The notes under the pieces were generated by a model. That model was given only the letters and a program-made list of their open reading frames with translations, did no database searches and had not been told where the DNA came from. The position numbers were made by a program, and so were the translations under genes. A stretch of 64,000 nt of DNA from assembly GCA_900457075.1 (NCBI GenBank), contig UGYN01000002.1:2480001-2544000 (forward strand), in the 5' to 3' direction. The DNA is from Serratia quinivorans. GTDB taxonomy: Bacteria; Pseudomonadota; Gammaproteobacteria; Enterobacterales; Enterobacteriaceae. This document shows, piece after piece, positions 19,765 to 29,173 of this stretch (the first letter of the stretch is position 1; every line of letters begins with the position of its first letter).

Positions 19765-20691
19765 ATGCAAACCACCCAGTCCGTTTTTATGATCAGGCCG
19801 TCTGGCTTTACCGCTAATCCGGAAACCCGGCACAGCAATTTTTTCCAGAAAATCACCGAGAAGAATGAGGATCACAAGGCTGGGGCCGTCATTGCCTTTA
19901 ACGGCTACGTTGATGCATTACGGCAGGCCGGTGTCGACGTCAGGGTGATTGATGAGATTGACGGGCAGGAAACGCCGGACGCGTTATTTCCCAATAACTG
20001 GATTGCCCTGTTGGGGGACGGCACCCTGTTCACCTTTCCGATGGAAGCCGTCAACCGACGACGGGAACGCCGACAGGACATTATCGCGCAGCTTGCCAAT
20101 GACTTTGTGGTTGAACGATGTGTCGATCTTTCAGCCCACGAACTGGCCGGGCGCTTTCTGGAAGGTACCGGCTCGCTGATCCTGGATCGTCAACACCAGC
20201 TGGCCTACTGCTGCCAGTCGTCCCGCAGCTCGCCGGAGGTAGGTGGCGAATTTGAGCGCCATTCGGGTTATCAGATTGTCTGGTTTGACGCCGTAGATGC
20301 TAATAATCAGCCGATCTATCACACCAATGTGATGATGAGTGTCGGAGTGCAATACGCCATTATTTGCCTTGAAAGCATCCGCAACGAGGCGCAAAAAAGC
20401 AGGTTGATCGCCACGCTGGAACGCAGCGGAAAAACCATTATTGACGTCAGTTTCGCTCAGATGGAAGCTTTCGCCTGCAACGTATTGGAACTGCGAGCCG
20501 GGGACGGCAGCCCGGTCTATGCCATGTCGACCCGCGCCTGGGCCAGTTTCACCCCGCAGCAGCAGGCGCTGATCGGCGATTATGCCCGGCTGGCGCTAGG
20601 ATCGATCGACATTATTGAAGATCTTGGCGGTGGTGGCGCACGCTGCATGCTGGCGGAGATCTTCCTGCAAAAGAAACCGCTGTCAGTTTAA
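19765..20691 (+). CDS. ctlX: CtlX-type citrulline/arginine hydrolase (amidinotransferase superfamily)
   Basis: A 308-residue guanidine/ureido-modifying enzyme of the pentein fold. The motifs are DALFPNNWIALL, the LEGTGSLILDR stretch, the catalytic His in YHTNVMMSVG and the catalytic Cys near the C-terminus in GGGGARCMLAEIF. The family annotated as CtlX (citrulline utilisation hydrolase) has this layout and size. The ATG at 19765 (MQTTQSVFMIRPSGF) fits the family start; a GTG at 19753 is possible. The stop overlaps the end of the convergent LuxR gene by 9 bp. The adjacent Lrp-type gene is its likely regulator. Confidence 0.82.
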   Translation: MQTTQSVFMIRPSGFTANPETRHSNFFQKITEKNEDHKAGAVIAFNGYVDALRQAGVDVRVIDEIDGQETPDALFPNNWIALLGDGTLFTFPMEAVNRRRERRQDIIAQLANDFVVERCVDLSAHELAGRFLEGTGSLILDRQHQLAYCCQSSRSSPEVGGEFERHSGYQIVWFDAVDANNQPIYHTNVMMSVGVQYAIICLESIRNEAQKSRLIATLERSGKTIIDVSFAQMEAFACNVLELRAGDGSPVYAMSTRAWASFTPQQQALIGDYARLALGSIDIIEDLGGGGARCMLAEIFLQKKPLSV

Positions 20692-21294
20692 TCCCATCTG
20701 ATTTAACAGCATTTTGTTCAGCTCGGTGCTTTTATGCACGTTCAGTTTGCGCATCGCCGAGCGTTTATGGGCGCTGATGGTCTTCTGGCTGCGGTGCAGC
20801 ATACCGGCGATGGTGCAGGCGGACATGCCGGTGCTCATCAGTTTCAGCACCTTCTTTTCGCAACTGCTCAGGGCGGCGATGCGGCACTGCCGGCATTTCC
20901 AGATGCCGCTGGCGTGCAGTGCCACCCAGGGCTGCTGGCAAAACTGTTCCAGCGCCATCTGCAACTTGTTGCGGACAGTCGCGGTGGCGTCACGGCGGTT
21001 AATACTGAACAACGCCGGATGGGCGTGCGAATAACGGGTGTCGCGATCGTCGAGGATCAACACGGTCATTTGCCGGTGGCGCGGCGTCTGGTGCGGGCTT
21101 TGATAGCAACGTGCGCAGCCGCAAGCATCTTCCAGAGTACGAAACACGATTTCTATCGGCTCCAGATTCTGCAGATCGACCTGATATCTACGGCTGCTGG
21201 TGTTCAGGTCATGCAGATACTCTTCCAGCAGCAGCCGTAAGCCGAATTGATAAAAGTTATCGCTGCCCAGTAGGGTGAACCGAATATTAAGCAT
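20683..21294 (-). CDS. Cys-rich LuxR-type regulator at the end of the fimbrial operon
   Basis: A 203-residue protein with a C-terminal LuxR/GerE helix-turn-helix (about 143-200: LSSCEKKVLKLMSTGMSACT, then SQKTISAHKRSAMRKLNVH). The N-terminal part is not a standard receiver. It carries Cys at 58, 60 and 63 (EDACGCARCYQ) and at 134 and 137 (WKCRQCR), plus nearby His, so a zinc or redox site is plausible. The start is two bases after the restored stop of the PglL-like gene, so the two are probably translated together. LuxR-type proteins often sit at fimbrial loci as switches between adhesion and motility; that role here is inferred. Confidence 0.82.
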   Translation of the reverse strand: MLNIRFTLLGSDNFYQFGLRLLLEEYLHDLNTSSRRYQVDLQNLEPIEIVFRTLEDACGCARCYQSPHQTPRHRQMTVLILDDRDTRYSHAHPALFSINRRDATATVRNKLQMALEQFCQQPWVALHASGIWKCRQCRIAALSSCEKKVLKLMSTGMSACTIAGMLHRSQKTISAHKRSAMRKLNVHKSTELNKMLLNQMGLN

Positions 21295-21296
21295 GA

Positions 21297-22932
21297 TTAC
21301 TCCTCAAAACGCATATCGTGCGGGAACAGTCGACGAGCCTGATGTTGCAGTTCGGCGGCCCGCTGGGGCTGTTGCAGTAAGCGGCTGACCGCTACCAGAT
21401 TGATGTAGATATTGGCGTCCGGCCGCACGCGGATTTCGTTTTCTGGCCCACTGCCGGTAGCTCAACAGCGTGGCGGTATCACGGGTTTGCGGATATTGCA
21501 GCAGCCGCTGCAACTGGACGTCGTAGTCATAACGTACCTGCCAGGGCGTCGGCGTTATCACCCGGCTCATGGGGCCAAACTGCCGCAGGCCGCTCTTCTC
21601 CACTGCGGTAACGATCAGTGCGCTGTGCAGGCCGTTGAACAGATAGGGCAGGATCAGTAAGGCAGCGGCACCGATAAGCAGACGCAGTGTCTGTTGCGGC
21701 CAGCGAGGTAACCGCCAGCGGCGGCGTACGTCACCCGCGCGCAAGATTGCCAGCAGCAGCACGGCGTGGGCGGCGGAAAGATAAAGTGGGTACTCCACCA
21801 TCATATGCAACAAGATTGGCAGCGCAGCCATCCAGGGGGCAGGGCGCAGTGGCAGTACTCGAGTGCGTCGCAGCAAACACCATAATCCCCAACCGACCAT
21901 GACAATGCCGCTCAGGCCGAGCAGGCCACCTTCGATGCCCCACAGCAAAATTTCGTTGTGTGGGTGGCTGATAGCGACGCTTTCCATTCCACTGCTATGG
22001 GTGGTGTAGAAATGATGCAGGAAATCGTGCTGAAAATGGCCGTAACCCCAGCCAAACCACGGGCGTTCGGCGATCATGCGCAGTGCTTCTTGCCAGTAAG
22101 CCAACCGGTAGAAAATCGGTTCTGTCACTGTGACCGCCCGTGTCGCACCGTTGAGCAGCACCAACAGTACCCCGGCGGCTACCCCGGCTAGCAGTAGCAA
22201 CAGAGAGAAGGTGGCGCGGCGGCGATTAAGGCGATATAGCATCCACAGTTGCAGTGGTGACAGCAGCAGGGCAGCCAGTAGCCCGACGCGCGAAGCAATA
22301 ACCACCAGCAACAGCGGTGCCAGTACCAACATGGTGGCGCTCAACCATTGCAGGCTACGCGACAAGGGGCGACGACTGCTGAGCAAATACAGCGCCAGCG
22401 CCAGACCGGTCGCCATAAAGCTGGCCATCAGGTTCCACTGCTGGAAGATGCCGTAAGGGCGGTTTTTCAGGCTGTTATAGCCGATCCAGTTGCCCGGCTG
22501 CAGCAGGCTGTATTGCACCAGGCCGAACAGGGCCTCGATCACCGTTGCCGCCAATAACAGAGTCAGCAGCCTGCGCCGCCCTTGGCGGCTGAGCGGGATC
22601 TGCAGCAGTGCGAAGTAGGCCATGATGCCCAGTGCCAGACCCATCAGGCGCGGTAGGGCTTCGCTTAGCCAGGGTTGTTGCGCCCACAGCAGCGGCAAAA
22701 ATAAAATTAGGCCCCCCAGCGCCAGCCGGTTAAAAAAGCCGGAGACCGCCAGCGGCGGTCGGCAAAACAGCAGGGTGCCGAGGATCGTCAGGGCGATAAA
22801 TATCCCACCAACCAGATTCCACGGCAGATAAAAACCGCTGCCACCGCGATTGGGCCAGTAAATATGCATGGCAATCAGGCAATAAAACGCCGCCAGCCCG
22901 AATAACCAGGCTGTTTTGGATTTGGATATCAT
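21297..22932 (-). pseudogene. PglL/O-antigen-ligase-like membrane glycosyltransferase, frameshifted as sequenced
   Basis: Polytopic inner-membrane protein of about 544 residues with roughly a dozen hydrophobic segments. The central RPYGIFQQWNLMASFMATGL and the periplasmic-loop stretch AISHPHNEILLWGIEGGLLG followed by MVEYPLYLSAAH match the Wzy_C / PglL pattern. Such enzymes move lipid-linked glycans to lipid A-core or to Ser/Thr of pilins. The frame breaks at 21439-21442 (four T for three). Removing one gives a C-terminus RPDANIYINLVAVSRLLQQP ending FPHDMRFEE, the soluble tail usual for PglL-like proteins, and a stop two bases before the LuxR gene. It lies 25 bp downstream of a fimbrial subunit gene, so glycosylation of the fimbria is a reasonable hypothesis. 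Confidence 0.8.
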
Positions 22933-22956
22933 CACTTCTTCCTGCAGATGCCGGGC

Positions 22957-23496
22957 TTATTGATAGGCCAGCACGAAATTGGCCACCGAGCTGAACTCAC
23001 CCTCGGTAATGGTTTTATTCTGTATCGCGCTGGGGTGGCCCTGCACATAGGCGGTAAAGTTCAGAATGTTGGCGCCATCCTGCAATGCCACCGCGCTGGT
23101 GGCCTGGTTCAAATCAATATCGGCCCCCTTGCTGTCAAACAGGGCGATAGCGGCGCCGTTGGTGCCGTTATTGATCGCCAGCTTGCCCGGCAGTTCACTG
23201 TCTTCGGTACCGCTGAAGGTAACGTTGACGGATTTGAATACCGACGTTTTACAGTCGGTCAGCTTGATGTTGAACGGTACCGGGTTGCTATGCCCATAGC
23301 GGTACAGGGTTTTGACGATCACCGTGTCCATTTCCACCACCTGATCGGCCGATTGCGGCTCAATGTTGCACGGCCGGCTCACCACGGTGCCGTGGAACTG
23401 CAGCGGAGACCCGACCAACTCGGTATCCGCCAGAGTCGGCAATGTTGTAAACCAAAAGGGCGTGCAACTGAGCATCGCTAAAGCGCGTAAACGCAT
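22957..23496 (-). CDS. Fimbrial subunit (minor pilin)
   Basis: A 179-residue secreted pilin. The signal peptide ends around TTLPTLADTE. The pilin disulfide pair is in VVSRPCNIEPQSADQ and FNIKLTDCKTS. The C-terminal donor-strand-recognised end is VANFVLAYQ, with the aromatic penultimate residue expected for chaperone-usher subunits. It lies between the tip-protein gene and the glycosyltransferase gene. Its place late in the operon suggests a low-copy or terminator subunit. Confidence 0.87.
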   Translation of the reverse strand: MRLRALAMLSCTPFWFTTLPTLADTELVGSPLQFHGTVVSRPCNIEPQSADQVVEMDTVIVKTLYRYGHSNPVPFNIKLTDCKTSVFKSVNVTFSGTEDSELPGKLAINNGTNGAAIALFDSKGADIDLNQATSAVALQDGANILNFTAYVQGHPSAIQNKTITEGEFSSVANFVLAYQ

Positions 23497-23514
23497 CGTC
23501 TGTTTCTCCCTGAA

Positions 23515-24519
23515 TTACTCGAAGGCCGCCACAATGGTGGCCGAGGCGTTAAATTCCCCTTCTGCGATTTCCTTGCTACCGTTGGCCAAGGGGGCGGCAA
23601 CCAGGTTCCAACTGCCGCCGTTACCGATATTCGGCACCGGGTAAAACTCATTCGGGATAACCAACTGGCCGTTATGTTTGATCTCGATGCCGAGATCGGT
23701 TTTATCGGTCTTAAACGCGTTATTGGTGAAGGGCGCCGGGGTGCCGGAGACCGCCAGTTTGATATTCAGCGTGCCGTCCTCAAAGCTGCCGCCTTCACAC
23801 TGGAAGCGCACCGGAATGCTTTGCGGATAACTTTTGCCGTCCAGGTTGCTGCCGCTGATTTCACCGAACTCAACGTTGATCAACTGCCCTTCGTTCACCA
23901 CGCATTTGTCCGGTACGTAGAGGATGGCGGACTGAATAAATACCTGCGCCATAGGGTTGGGGCCGAAACCGCCGTCGGTCGACCCTAAGCGGCCATACAT
24001 CTCGATGATTTGGCGGTCATTAATCTGTACGCCGTTGATGATTTTTTTGCGCACCCGGAAGGTGATCTTGCCTTTAGATCCGCTGCCGTAGTTATTGACC
24101 TGCAAATAGGGTGGCCGACAGGAATGTTGGCTTAACAGGTTGGACTCGTTATAAAACGGCACCGTGATATAGGCGTTTTTATTACCGGCGATCCAAACCT
24201 CGGCTTTTAAATCCAGGAAATCATTAAGTTTTAAATAACCGTTACCGTATTCGGAAGGCGGTAACGCCGAATCCGATTTATAAAAGTGCGGGCTGGTAGG
24301 AATTGGCGTATCGCAATAGACTTTACCGGTATAGGTACCGCCGAGATCATAGAGAAACTGCTTGGTAAAGCCGACGGTATTGGTAATGTTGCTTTCATTC
24401 AGGTCGATATAAAACTGCTTCGGGCCACCATCCGGGGTTACATAACCGTTGGCCCAGACGGCAGGGGCTGACAGCAGCAACGCCAGTGGCAAGCAGTGGC
24501 TCAGGTAGGTTTTTTTCAT
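23515..24519 (-). CDS. Two-domain fimbrial tip adhesin candidate
   Basis: A 334-residue secreted protein whose ATG at 24519 gives a clean signal peptide MKKTYLSHCLPLALLLSAPA followed by VWANG. A longer frame from 24624 has no credible leader. The N-terminal about 170 residues form a distinct domain with Cys in KVYCDTPIP and QHSCRPPYLQV. A pilin domain then begins around ILYVPDKCVVNEGQLINVEF with its second Cys in PVRFQCEGGSFEDG and ends ATIVAAFE. Length and two-domain build are those of tip adhesins such as FimH or MrpH, but I cannot see the receptor specificity. Confidence 0.8.
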   Translation of the reverse strand: MKKTYLSHCLPLALLLSAPAVWANGYVTPDGGPKQFYIDLNESNITNTVGFTKQFLYDLGGTYTGKVYCDTPIPTSPHFYKSDSALPPSEYGNGYLKLNDFLDLKAEVWIAGNKNAYITVPFYNESNLLSQHSCRPPYLQVNNYGSGSKGKITFRVRKKIINGVQINDRQIIEMYGRLGSTDGGFGPNPMAQVFIQSAILYVPDKCVVNEGQLINVEFGEISGSNLDGKSYPQSIPVRFQCEGGSFEDGTLNIKLAVSGTPAPFTNNAFKTDKTDLGIEIKHNGQLVIPNEFYPVPNIGNGGSWNLVAAPLANGSKEIAEGEFNASATIVAAFE

Positions 24520-24533
24520 CGTGTTTGTGAACC

Positions 24534-25148
24534 TCACAGGTAAATCACCTGAATATGTGCCACGCCGGAAAAACCGGCCGCCATTACCGCCCGCTGCGTG
24601 GATTCCACGCTGGCACTGAACCACAGCGTATTGCTGCCGGGCTGCAGAATGTAAGGCCGACTCTGTTGGTTGAGCGCCAGCGCACGGCCTTGTTGATCCT
24701 TCAACCGCAGGCCGATGCCCTGTACGCCGCCGTTAAGTTTCAGCAGCTCCGGGTTGTTGACATCGCTGTCGCCGAGAAACACCAGCGTGGCAGCCTGCTC
24801 ACCCTGTAAATAAAGCTGCGCGGCATCGCCGTTGCGCTGCCCTGCCGGGTTATCCGCCAGCGCTTTGGCACCCAGCAGGCAGTTGCGGAAAGAGAGGCGA
24901 AAGCGCACCGGCGTGCTTTGGTCGCCGGCATTCTGGAAGTCACGCGCGTTAACATCACCCAGATCAATCGCCTGATCCTGGCTGTCCGGCGTCAGGCTGC
25001 AGGGGGAACTGAGCAGGCCGCCATGAAAGCTGACGGTGCCGGTGGTGCCTTGGATCACGCCCAGTGGCGTCGCCGCCGTTGCGCTGCCGGTGAACAGCAA
25101 CGCGCCGAGCAGCAGGGGCCGCAGGCGGCCGCCGGTGAATTCAGCCAT
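24534..25148 (-). CDS. Fimbrial subunit (minor pilin)
   Basis: A 204-residue secreted pilin with signal peptide ending GSATAATPL. The Cys pair lies in LLSSPCSLTPDSQDQ and SFRNCLLGAKA. The C-terminus VAHIQVIYL carries the penultimate Tyr that chaperones recognise. It is longer than the major subunit by an insertion after the second Cys (about 100-115). It follows the chaperone gene by 11 bp and is probably an adaptor near the tip. Confidence 0.86.
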   Translation of the reverse strand: MAEFTGGRLRPLLLGALLFTGSATAATPLGVIQGTTGTVSFHGGLLSSPCSLTPDSQDQAIDLGDVNARDFQNAGDQSTPVRFRLSFRNCLLGAKALADNPAGQRNGDAAQLYLQGEQAATLVFLGDSDVNNPELLKLNGGVQGIGLRLKDQQGRALALNQQSRPYILQPGSNTLWFSASVESTQRAVMAAGFSGVAHIQVIYL

Positions 25149-25159
25149 GCGCTATCTCC

Positions 25160-25918
25160 TTATTTTTTGCTATCGGGCACGGCGTTGCAGACGCTGCCGT
25201 TGCAGGCGAAGCGCAGCTCCGGATGGCCGCCGTAATCATTGATATAGCTGACGACAAAGCCGCTGAGGCCAGTGTCGCTCAGCTTGAGGGGCTCGCTGGA
25301 TTTCGGCTTCAGCATCACCGGCTGGAAGCCACCTAGTGCGCCGCCGCCCTGTTTCTGCGTCTGACGGGTCATACCGGTCAGGGTGATATAAAACGGCGTT
25401 GGGTTCTCAACGGTAAAACCGCCGGCGCTTTTGTGAAACACCAGCTTCTCCTGCCACACTTCGCCTTTAGGCGCGACGATGGCCTTCGGACGATAAAACA
25501 GTTTGATCTGGGTTTGCAACGCCAACTGCATCACATTGGTTTTGCTGCTTTTCGGCGGGATCTCTCGCAGGTTGAAATAGAACACCGATTCGCGATCCTG
25601 TGGCAGGCGATCGGCCTCCGGCGTCTTGGTGATACGCACCACGCTGCGTTCGCTGGCCTCAACCCGTTGCAATGGCGGCAACACCACCAGCGGTGAGGTG
25701 ACTTTCTGGTGCTGCTCGTTTTCCAGCCAGGACTGCGCCAGGAAGGGCAGTTCCTTGTTTTCATTGACGATATTCAGGCTGATCGATTTCGCGTCGCTGA
25801 GGTAAACGGCACGGGTGCGATCCAGCGATATCGCCGCGTTGGCGACGGGGGCTGCGGCGGCCAATGCCAGGCCCAGCGAGGCCATTTTTGCTAACGGAAA
25901 GTGGTTCATCATCTTCAA
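25160..25918 (-). CDS. Periplasmic fimbrial chaperone
   Basis: A 252-residue PapD-like chaperone. After a signal peptide (ALAAAAPVANA) the first Ig-like domain starts ISLDRTRAVYLSDAKSISLN. The family signature is seen in VFYFNLREIPPKS and the KLFYRP stretch. The second domain ends with an unusual Cys pair, FACNGSVCNAVPDSKK, which could form a tail disulfide. It holds pilin subunits and delivers them to the usher at 25935-28436, whose stop is 16 bp upstream. Confidence 0.92.
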   Translation of the reverse strand: MKMMNHFPLAKMASLGLALAAAAPVANAAISLDRTRAVYLSDAKSISLNIVNENKELPFLAQSWLENEQHQKVTSPLVVLPPLQRVEASERSVVRITKTPEADRLPQDRESVFYFNLREIPPKSSKTNVMQLALQTQIKLFYRPKAIVAPKGEVWQEKLVFHKSAGGFTVENPTPFYITLTGMTRQTQKQGGGALGGFQPVMLKPKSSEPLKLSDTGLSGFVVSYINDYGGHPELRFACNGSVCNAVPDSKK

Positions 25919-25934
25919 TTCTCTGCGTTACGGA

Positions 25935-28436
25935 TTACAGTTTGGCGCACGGCAGCAAGAGCTGATCCAGCGGCTTGGCGGCGCCCGGTATGACAATGCG
26001 GCACTGACGCTGGCCTTCCCAGGCGACGTCCAGTTGCTCTTGCGGCTGTACGCCGGTCAGGTAGACCGAGCCACCGTCGTTCACTACGGCCACTTCGCGG
26101 CCTTTTTCGCTCAGCACCGTGGCACCAAACGGCGGTTCACTGCCGTCGGCCAGTTTGATGGTGGCCAGCAGCTTGCTGCCTTTCACCACCTCAAAGTGGC
26201 GGTAGCCGATGGCACCTTCGGTTAGCGTGCCCTGTACTACGGCGCGGGTGGCCTCCACGTCGTCCGCCAACGTATTGACGTCGATGCGGGTGTCGGTGTT
26301 GTAGTAGCTGGTGATGTCGGAGATCACCGCCAGACCGAAACGGTTGCTGTAGGCGCGGCCGTTGTTGATTGGCACCCCGGCAATGCCGTCGGTATCGAGC
26401 ATCATCCGGCTGCCGCCGTTGCTGGAGTTCTGGTGTGCGGCTATGCCGTGTCGGGTGGCGGTAATGCCACTGCGGAAGGTACCGCCGATCGACGAATAAC
26501 TGTCCTGTTGATAAGAGGCGCTGGCGTTGAGCGAACCAAACGAAGCGTTATGGCTGTAGTAACCACGGGCCAGTGATTTGCCTGACTGGTTAAAGCCACC
26601 GCTGACCTGCCAGGTGTTGTTCGGATCGGTGTAGTCGTTGTAGGACGCCATCTGCGTCACGTCGCTGTTGCTGGTTTGCAACGAGTAACCGATCCGACGG
26701 CGATCGCCAATCGGCACGCTGAAATTCACCATCACGCTATCGTCGGTGCGGCCGTGATAAGTGGTGCGATAGGCCGACAACGAGGCGGTGATGTTGCTGA
26801 CATTGCCGACGTTGAACAGTTTACTGGCAGACAACCCGTAACGATCCTGCGCCCTGGCATCCCAATAGGTTTGGTGCGAATAGGTCAGGTAAGCGGTGAT
26901 CGCCTTGGCGCTGTCTTCCGCCATAAAGGTTTTGCTGGCGGTAATGGTGTACAGCTCTTTTTGCCGTCCGTCGTAGCGCTCGTCGTAATCGTTGTAGCGT
27001 TCCTGCAGATATTGCGACATGTTCATGAACTTACGCTGTGAGAAGCGGTAGCCGGCAAAGGTGATCTGGCTGTTCATCTCATCAAACCGCTTGGCATAGT
27101 TGACCTTGAACGACAGGCCGCTGGCGGTCGGCTCATTGGGCAAACGAGCGATAGACTGCGTCACGTCCACCGACATGGCGCCAAACACGTTCAGGTCACG
27201 ACCCAGGCCGAGTGCCCAGGCGTTGTAATCGCCGCCAAGCAACGCGCCGCCGTACAGCGACCAGGCGCTGGTTAATCCCCAGGAGAAATCACTGGCGGAG
27301 AATAGCGGCCCTTGCGTACGGTGATCGTAAGCCGAGGGCTTGCCCACGGCGACGTTGTAGCGAACATAGCCGGGGCGCGTCAGGTAAGGAATGGTGGCGG
27401 TGTCTACCTGGAAGGTCGATACGCTGCCGTCCTGCTCTTCTACCTTCACATCCAGCCGACCGCGTACCGAACTGTTGAGATCCTGAATGGCGAACGGCCC
27501 GGCGGGCACGGTGGTTTCGTACAACGTGCGGCCTTCTTGCGACACGGTGATCTTGGCGTTGCTTTTGGCAATGCCGCGCACTTCCGGTGCATAACCCTGC
27601 AGGTTTGGCGGCAGCATACGCTCGTCGCTGGCCAGGTTAAGGCCGGTGAAGCGGTAGGAGTCGAACACGCCCGAGTCGAGGAAGATTTCGCCGAGCGTCA
27701 GCTTGGCGGCCTGCATCGGCAGCGCGCGATAGGTGTAAATCTGGTTCCAGTCGAAATTGCTGTCGCGCTGACCGGCCTGCTGATTGTAGGTGGCCTGATA
27801 ATCGGCGCGCAGACGCCAGGCACCCAGGTTGGCGCCGACCGTCCCGTAGCTGCTGAGGTTTTCTGCGGTGTTGTTATTGTGGCTTTGCTTACCGACCTGG
27901 CCGCTGATGCTGTAGTCCAGCAACAAACCAGGGATGCCGTCATCCCACTGTTCCGGTGGCGTCCAGTCCGGATCGGAATATTTCATCCAGGCCTGTGGAA
28001 TAGTGATCGCCAGCACGCCCCCGCCGATGCGGTCGGAAATGGTCGCCCCTTTGATGCCGCTGATATCGGCGCAGCTGTTGTCGTGCCACAGGGTGATTTT
28101 TTTGACGACTTCTTCTTTCAGCGCCATTTTCTCTATCAGATCCGGCGGCAGACAGACACGGGAACGATCCTTTTGGTCCGGCGACGGGTAATACTGGATG
28201 CTGCGCTGCGGCAGGGTTTTCTGGTTGATCTTGATATCCAGCAGATAGGCGCCGGGCATGACGTAATCGGCGTCGGAAAAACGCGATAAATCCACTTTGC
28301 TGCGATCGCCAATATCTAATACGTCGGTATTAAATTCCGTGGCGGAAAAAGCCGAATGCACCCAGAGGAAAGATAGAATGACGGTGAGGGGTATTTTTTT
28401 CCGTGTCAGTAATGACGTCATAGAATAATCACTCAT
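25935..28436 (-). CDS. Outer-membrane fimbrial usher
   Basis: An 833-residue usher, normal for the family. The N-terminal domain starts after the signal peptide with FNTDVLDIGDRSKVDLSRF. The barrel and plug region contains FDWNQIYTYRALP and DLNSSVRGRLDVKVEEQDGS. The C-terminal domain ends CRIVIPGAAKPLDQLLLPC with the conserved Cys pair. The start could be the ATG at 28436 or the one five codons later (MTSLLTRKKIP). It secretes and assembles the subunits of this operon. It follows two pilin genes and precedes the chaperone, the order major pilin - pilin - usher - chaperone known from Pap and Mrp systems. Confidence 0.95.
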   Translation of the reverse strand: MSDYSMTSLLTRKKIPLTVILSFLWVHSAFSATEFNTDVLDIGDRSKVDLSRFSDADYVMPGAYLLDIKINQKTLPQRSIQYYPSPDQKDRSRVCLPPDLIEKMALKEEVVKKITLWHDNSCADISGIKGATISDRIGGGVLAITIPQAWMKYSDPDWTPPEQWDDGIPGLLLDYSISGQVGKQSHNNNTAENLSSYGTVGANLGAWRLRADYQATYNQQAGQRDSNFDWNQIYTYRALPMQAAKLTLGEIFLDSGVFDSYRFTGLNLASDERMLPPNLQGYAPEVRGIAKSNAKITVSQEGRTLYETTVPAGPFAIQDLNSSVRGRLDVKVEEQDGSVSTFQVDTATIPYLTRPGYVRYNVAVGKPSAYDHRTQGPLFSASDFSWGLTSAWSLYGGALLGGDYNAWALGLGRDLNVFGAMSVDVTQSIARLPNEPTASGLSFKVNYAKRFDEMNSQITFAGYRFSQRKFMNMSQYLQERYNDYDERYDGRQKELYTITASKTFMAEDSAKAITAYLTYSHQTYWDARAQDRYGLSASKLFNVGNVSNITASLSAYRTTYHGRTDDSVMVNFSVPIGDRRRIGYSLQTSNSDVTQMASYNDYTDPNNTWQVSGGFNQSGKSLARGYYSHNASFGSLNASASYQQDSYSSIGGTFRSGITATRHGIAAHQNSSNGGSRMMLDTDGIAGVPINNGRAYSNRFGLAVISDITSYYNTDTRIDVNTLADDVEATRAVVQGTLTEGAIGYRHFEVVKGSKLLATIKLADGSEPPFGATVLSEKGREVAVVNDGGSVYLTGVQPQEQLDVAWEGQRQCRIVIPGAAKPLDQLLLPCAKL

Positions 28437-28534
28437 GGCAAATCCGCGCCCAATAGCAGGTCATCCTGTACGACCTGAATACGTAATACGTGATGTCATT
28501 CAGTGCCCTATGCAGGCACCCGCCTAACGAGGCG

Positions 28535-29086
28535 TTACAGATAAGACAGGGTGAATTTCGCCAGAGAGCTGAATCCGCCGGCTCGGGCCCTGTCAGGGTG
28601 AATTCGTAGCTGAGCGCTAAAGCGCAGCGTATTGTCGCCGGCGACAATCTGATAATCCGCCGTGGTGCTACCCAGCGGGATCGGGATACCGGCAGCGGTC
28701 AGCAGCTCAATGGCCACGCCTTGCGCTTCGCCGTAAACGGCCAATAACTCGGGATCCCGGCTGTCAGCCGTGCCGTCGAAGGTGACGGTGGCTGCGCGGT
28801 AGATAAAGTCGGGTTTTACCTGGCTGGCCAATTCGCAATTCACCAGCTTGATTTCAAAGTTGCGGCGACTGCCAATCAGCACCGGCTGCGTATCCAACGC
28901 GGCATCAGTCATGGATATCAGCCCGAAATCAACGGTCTGGTCCAGGCTTTCGCTGGCAATCCCACAGGGGGTTTCGACGATCTCGCCGCCCAGGTTGAGC
29001 GTGCCGTGGCCCTGATTTTTTGCCGTCGCTTCGGCGCTGCAAACGCTGAGCGCGATAAGCACTACGCCCCAAATCCGCTTGGTCAT
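28535..29086 (-). CDS. Fimbrial subunit between major pilin and usher
   Basis: A 183-residue secreted pilin. The signal peptide ends near CSAEATAKN. Cys residues in IVETPCGIASESLDQ and KLVNCELASQ form the pilin disulfide. The end LAKFTLSYL is the usual chaperone-binding strand. In Pap/Mrp-like operons this position is held by the anchor or terminator subunit (PapH/MrpB); that role is inferred from position. Confidence 0.86.
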   Translation of the reverse strand: MTKRIWGVVLIALSVCSAEATAKNQGHGTLNLGGEIVETPCGIASESLDQTVDFGLISMTDAALDTQPVLIGSRRNFEIKLVNCELASQVKPDFIYRAATVTFDGTADSRDPELLAVYGEAQGVAIELLTAAGIPIPLGSTTADYQIVAGDNTLRFSAQLRIHPDRARAGGFSSLAKFTLSYL

Positions 29087-29173
29087 GCTGGCTCTCCCTG
29101 TTGCCGTTGGTGCCGTTACCCAATATCCGTGCAGGTAAAGCGGGGATACCGCAGTGATATCCCCAGCGAGGGA

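Noticed and set aside
27312..28289. 325-codon open frame on the plus strand opposite the usher gene
   Set aside because: The usher on the other strand is certain, and this frame has the composition of a shadow.
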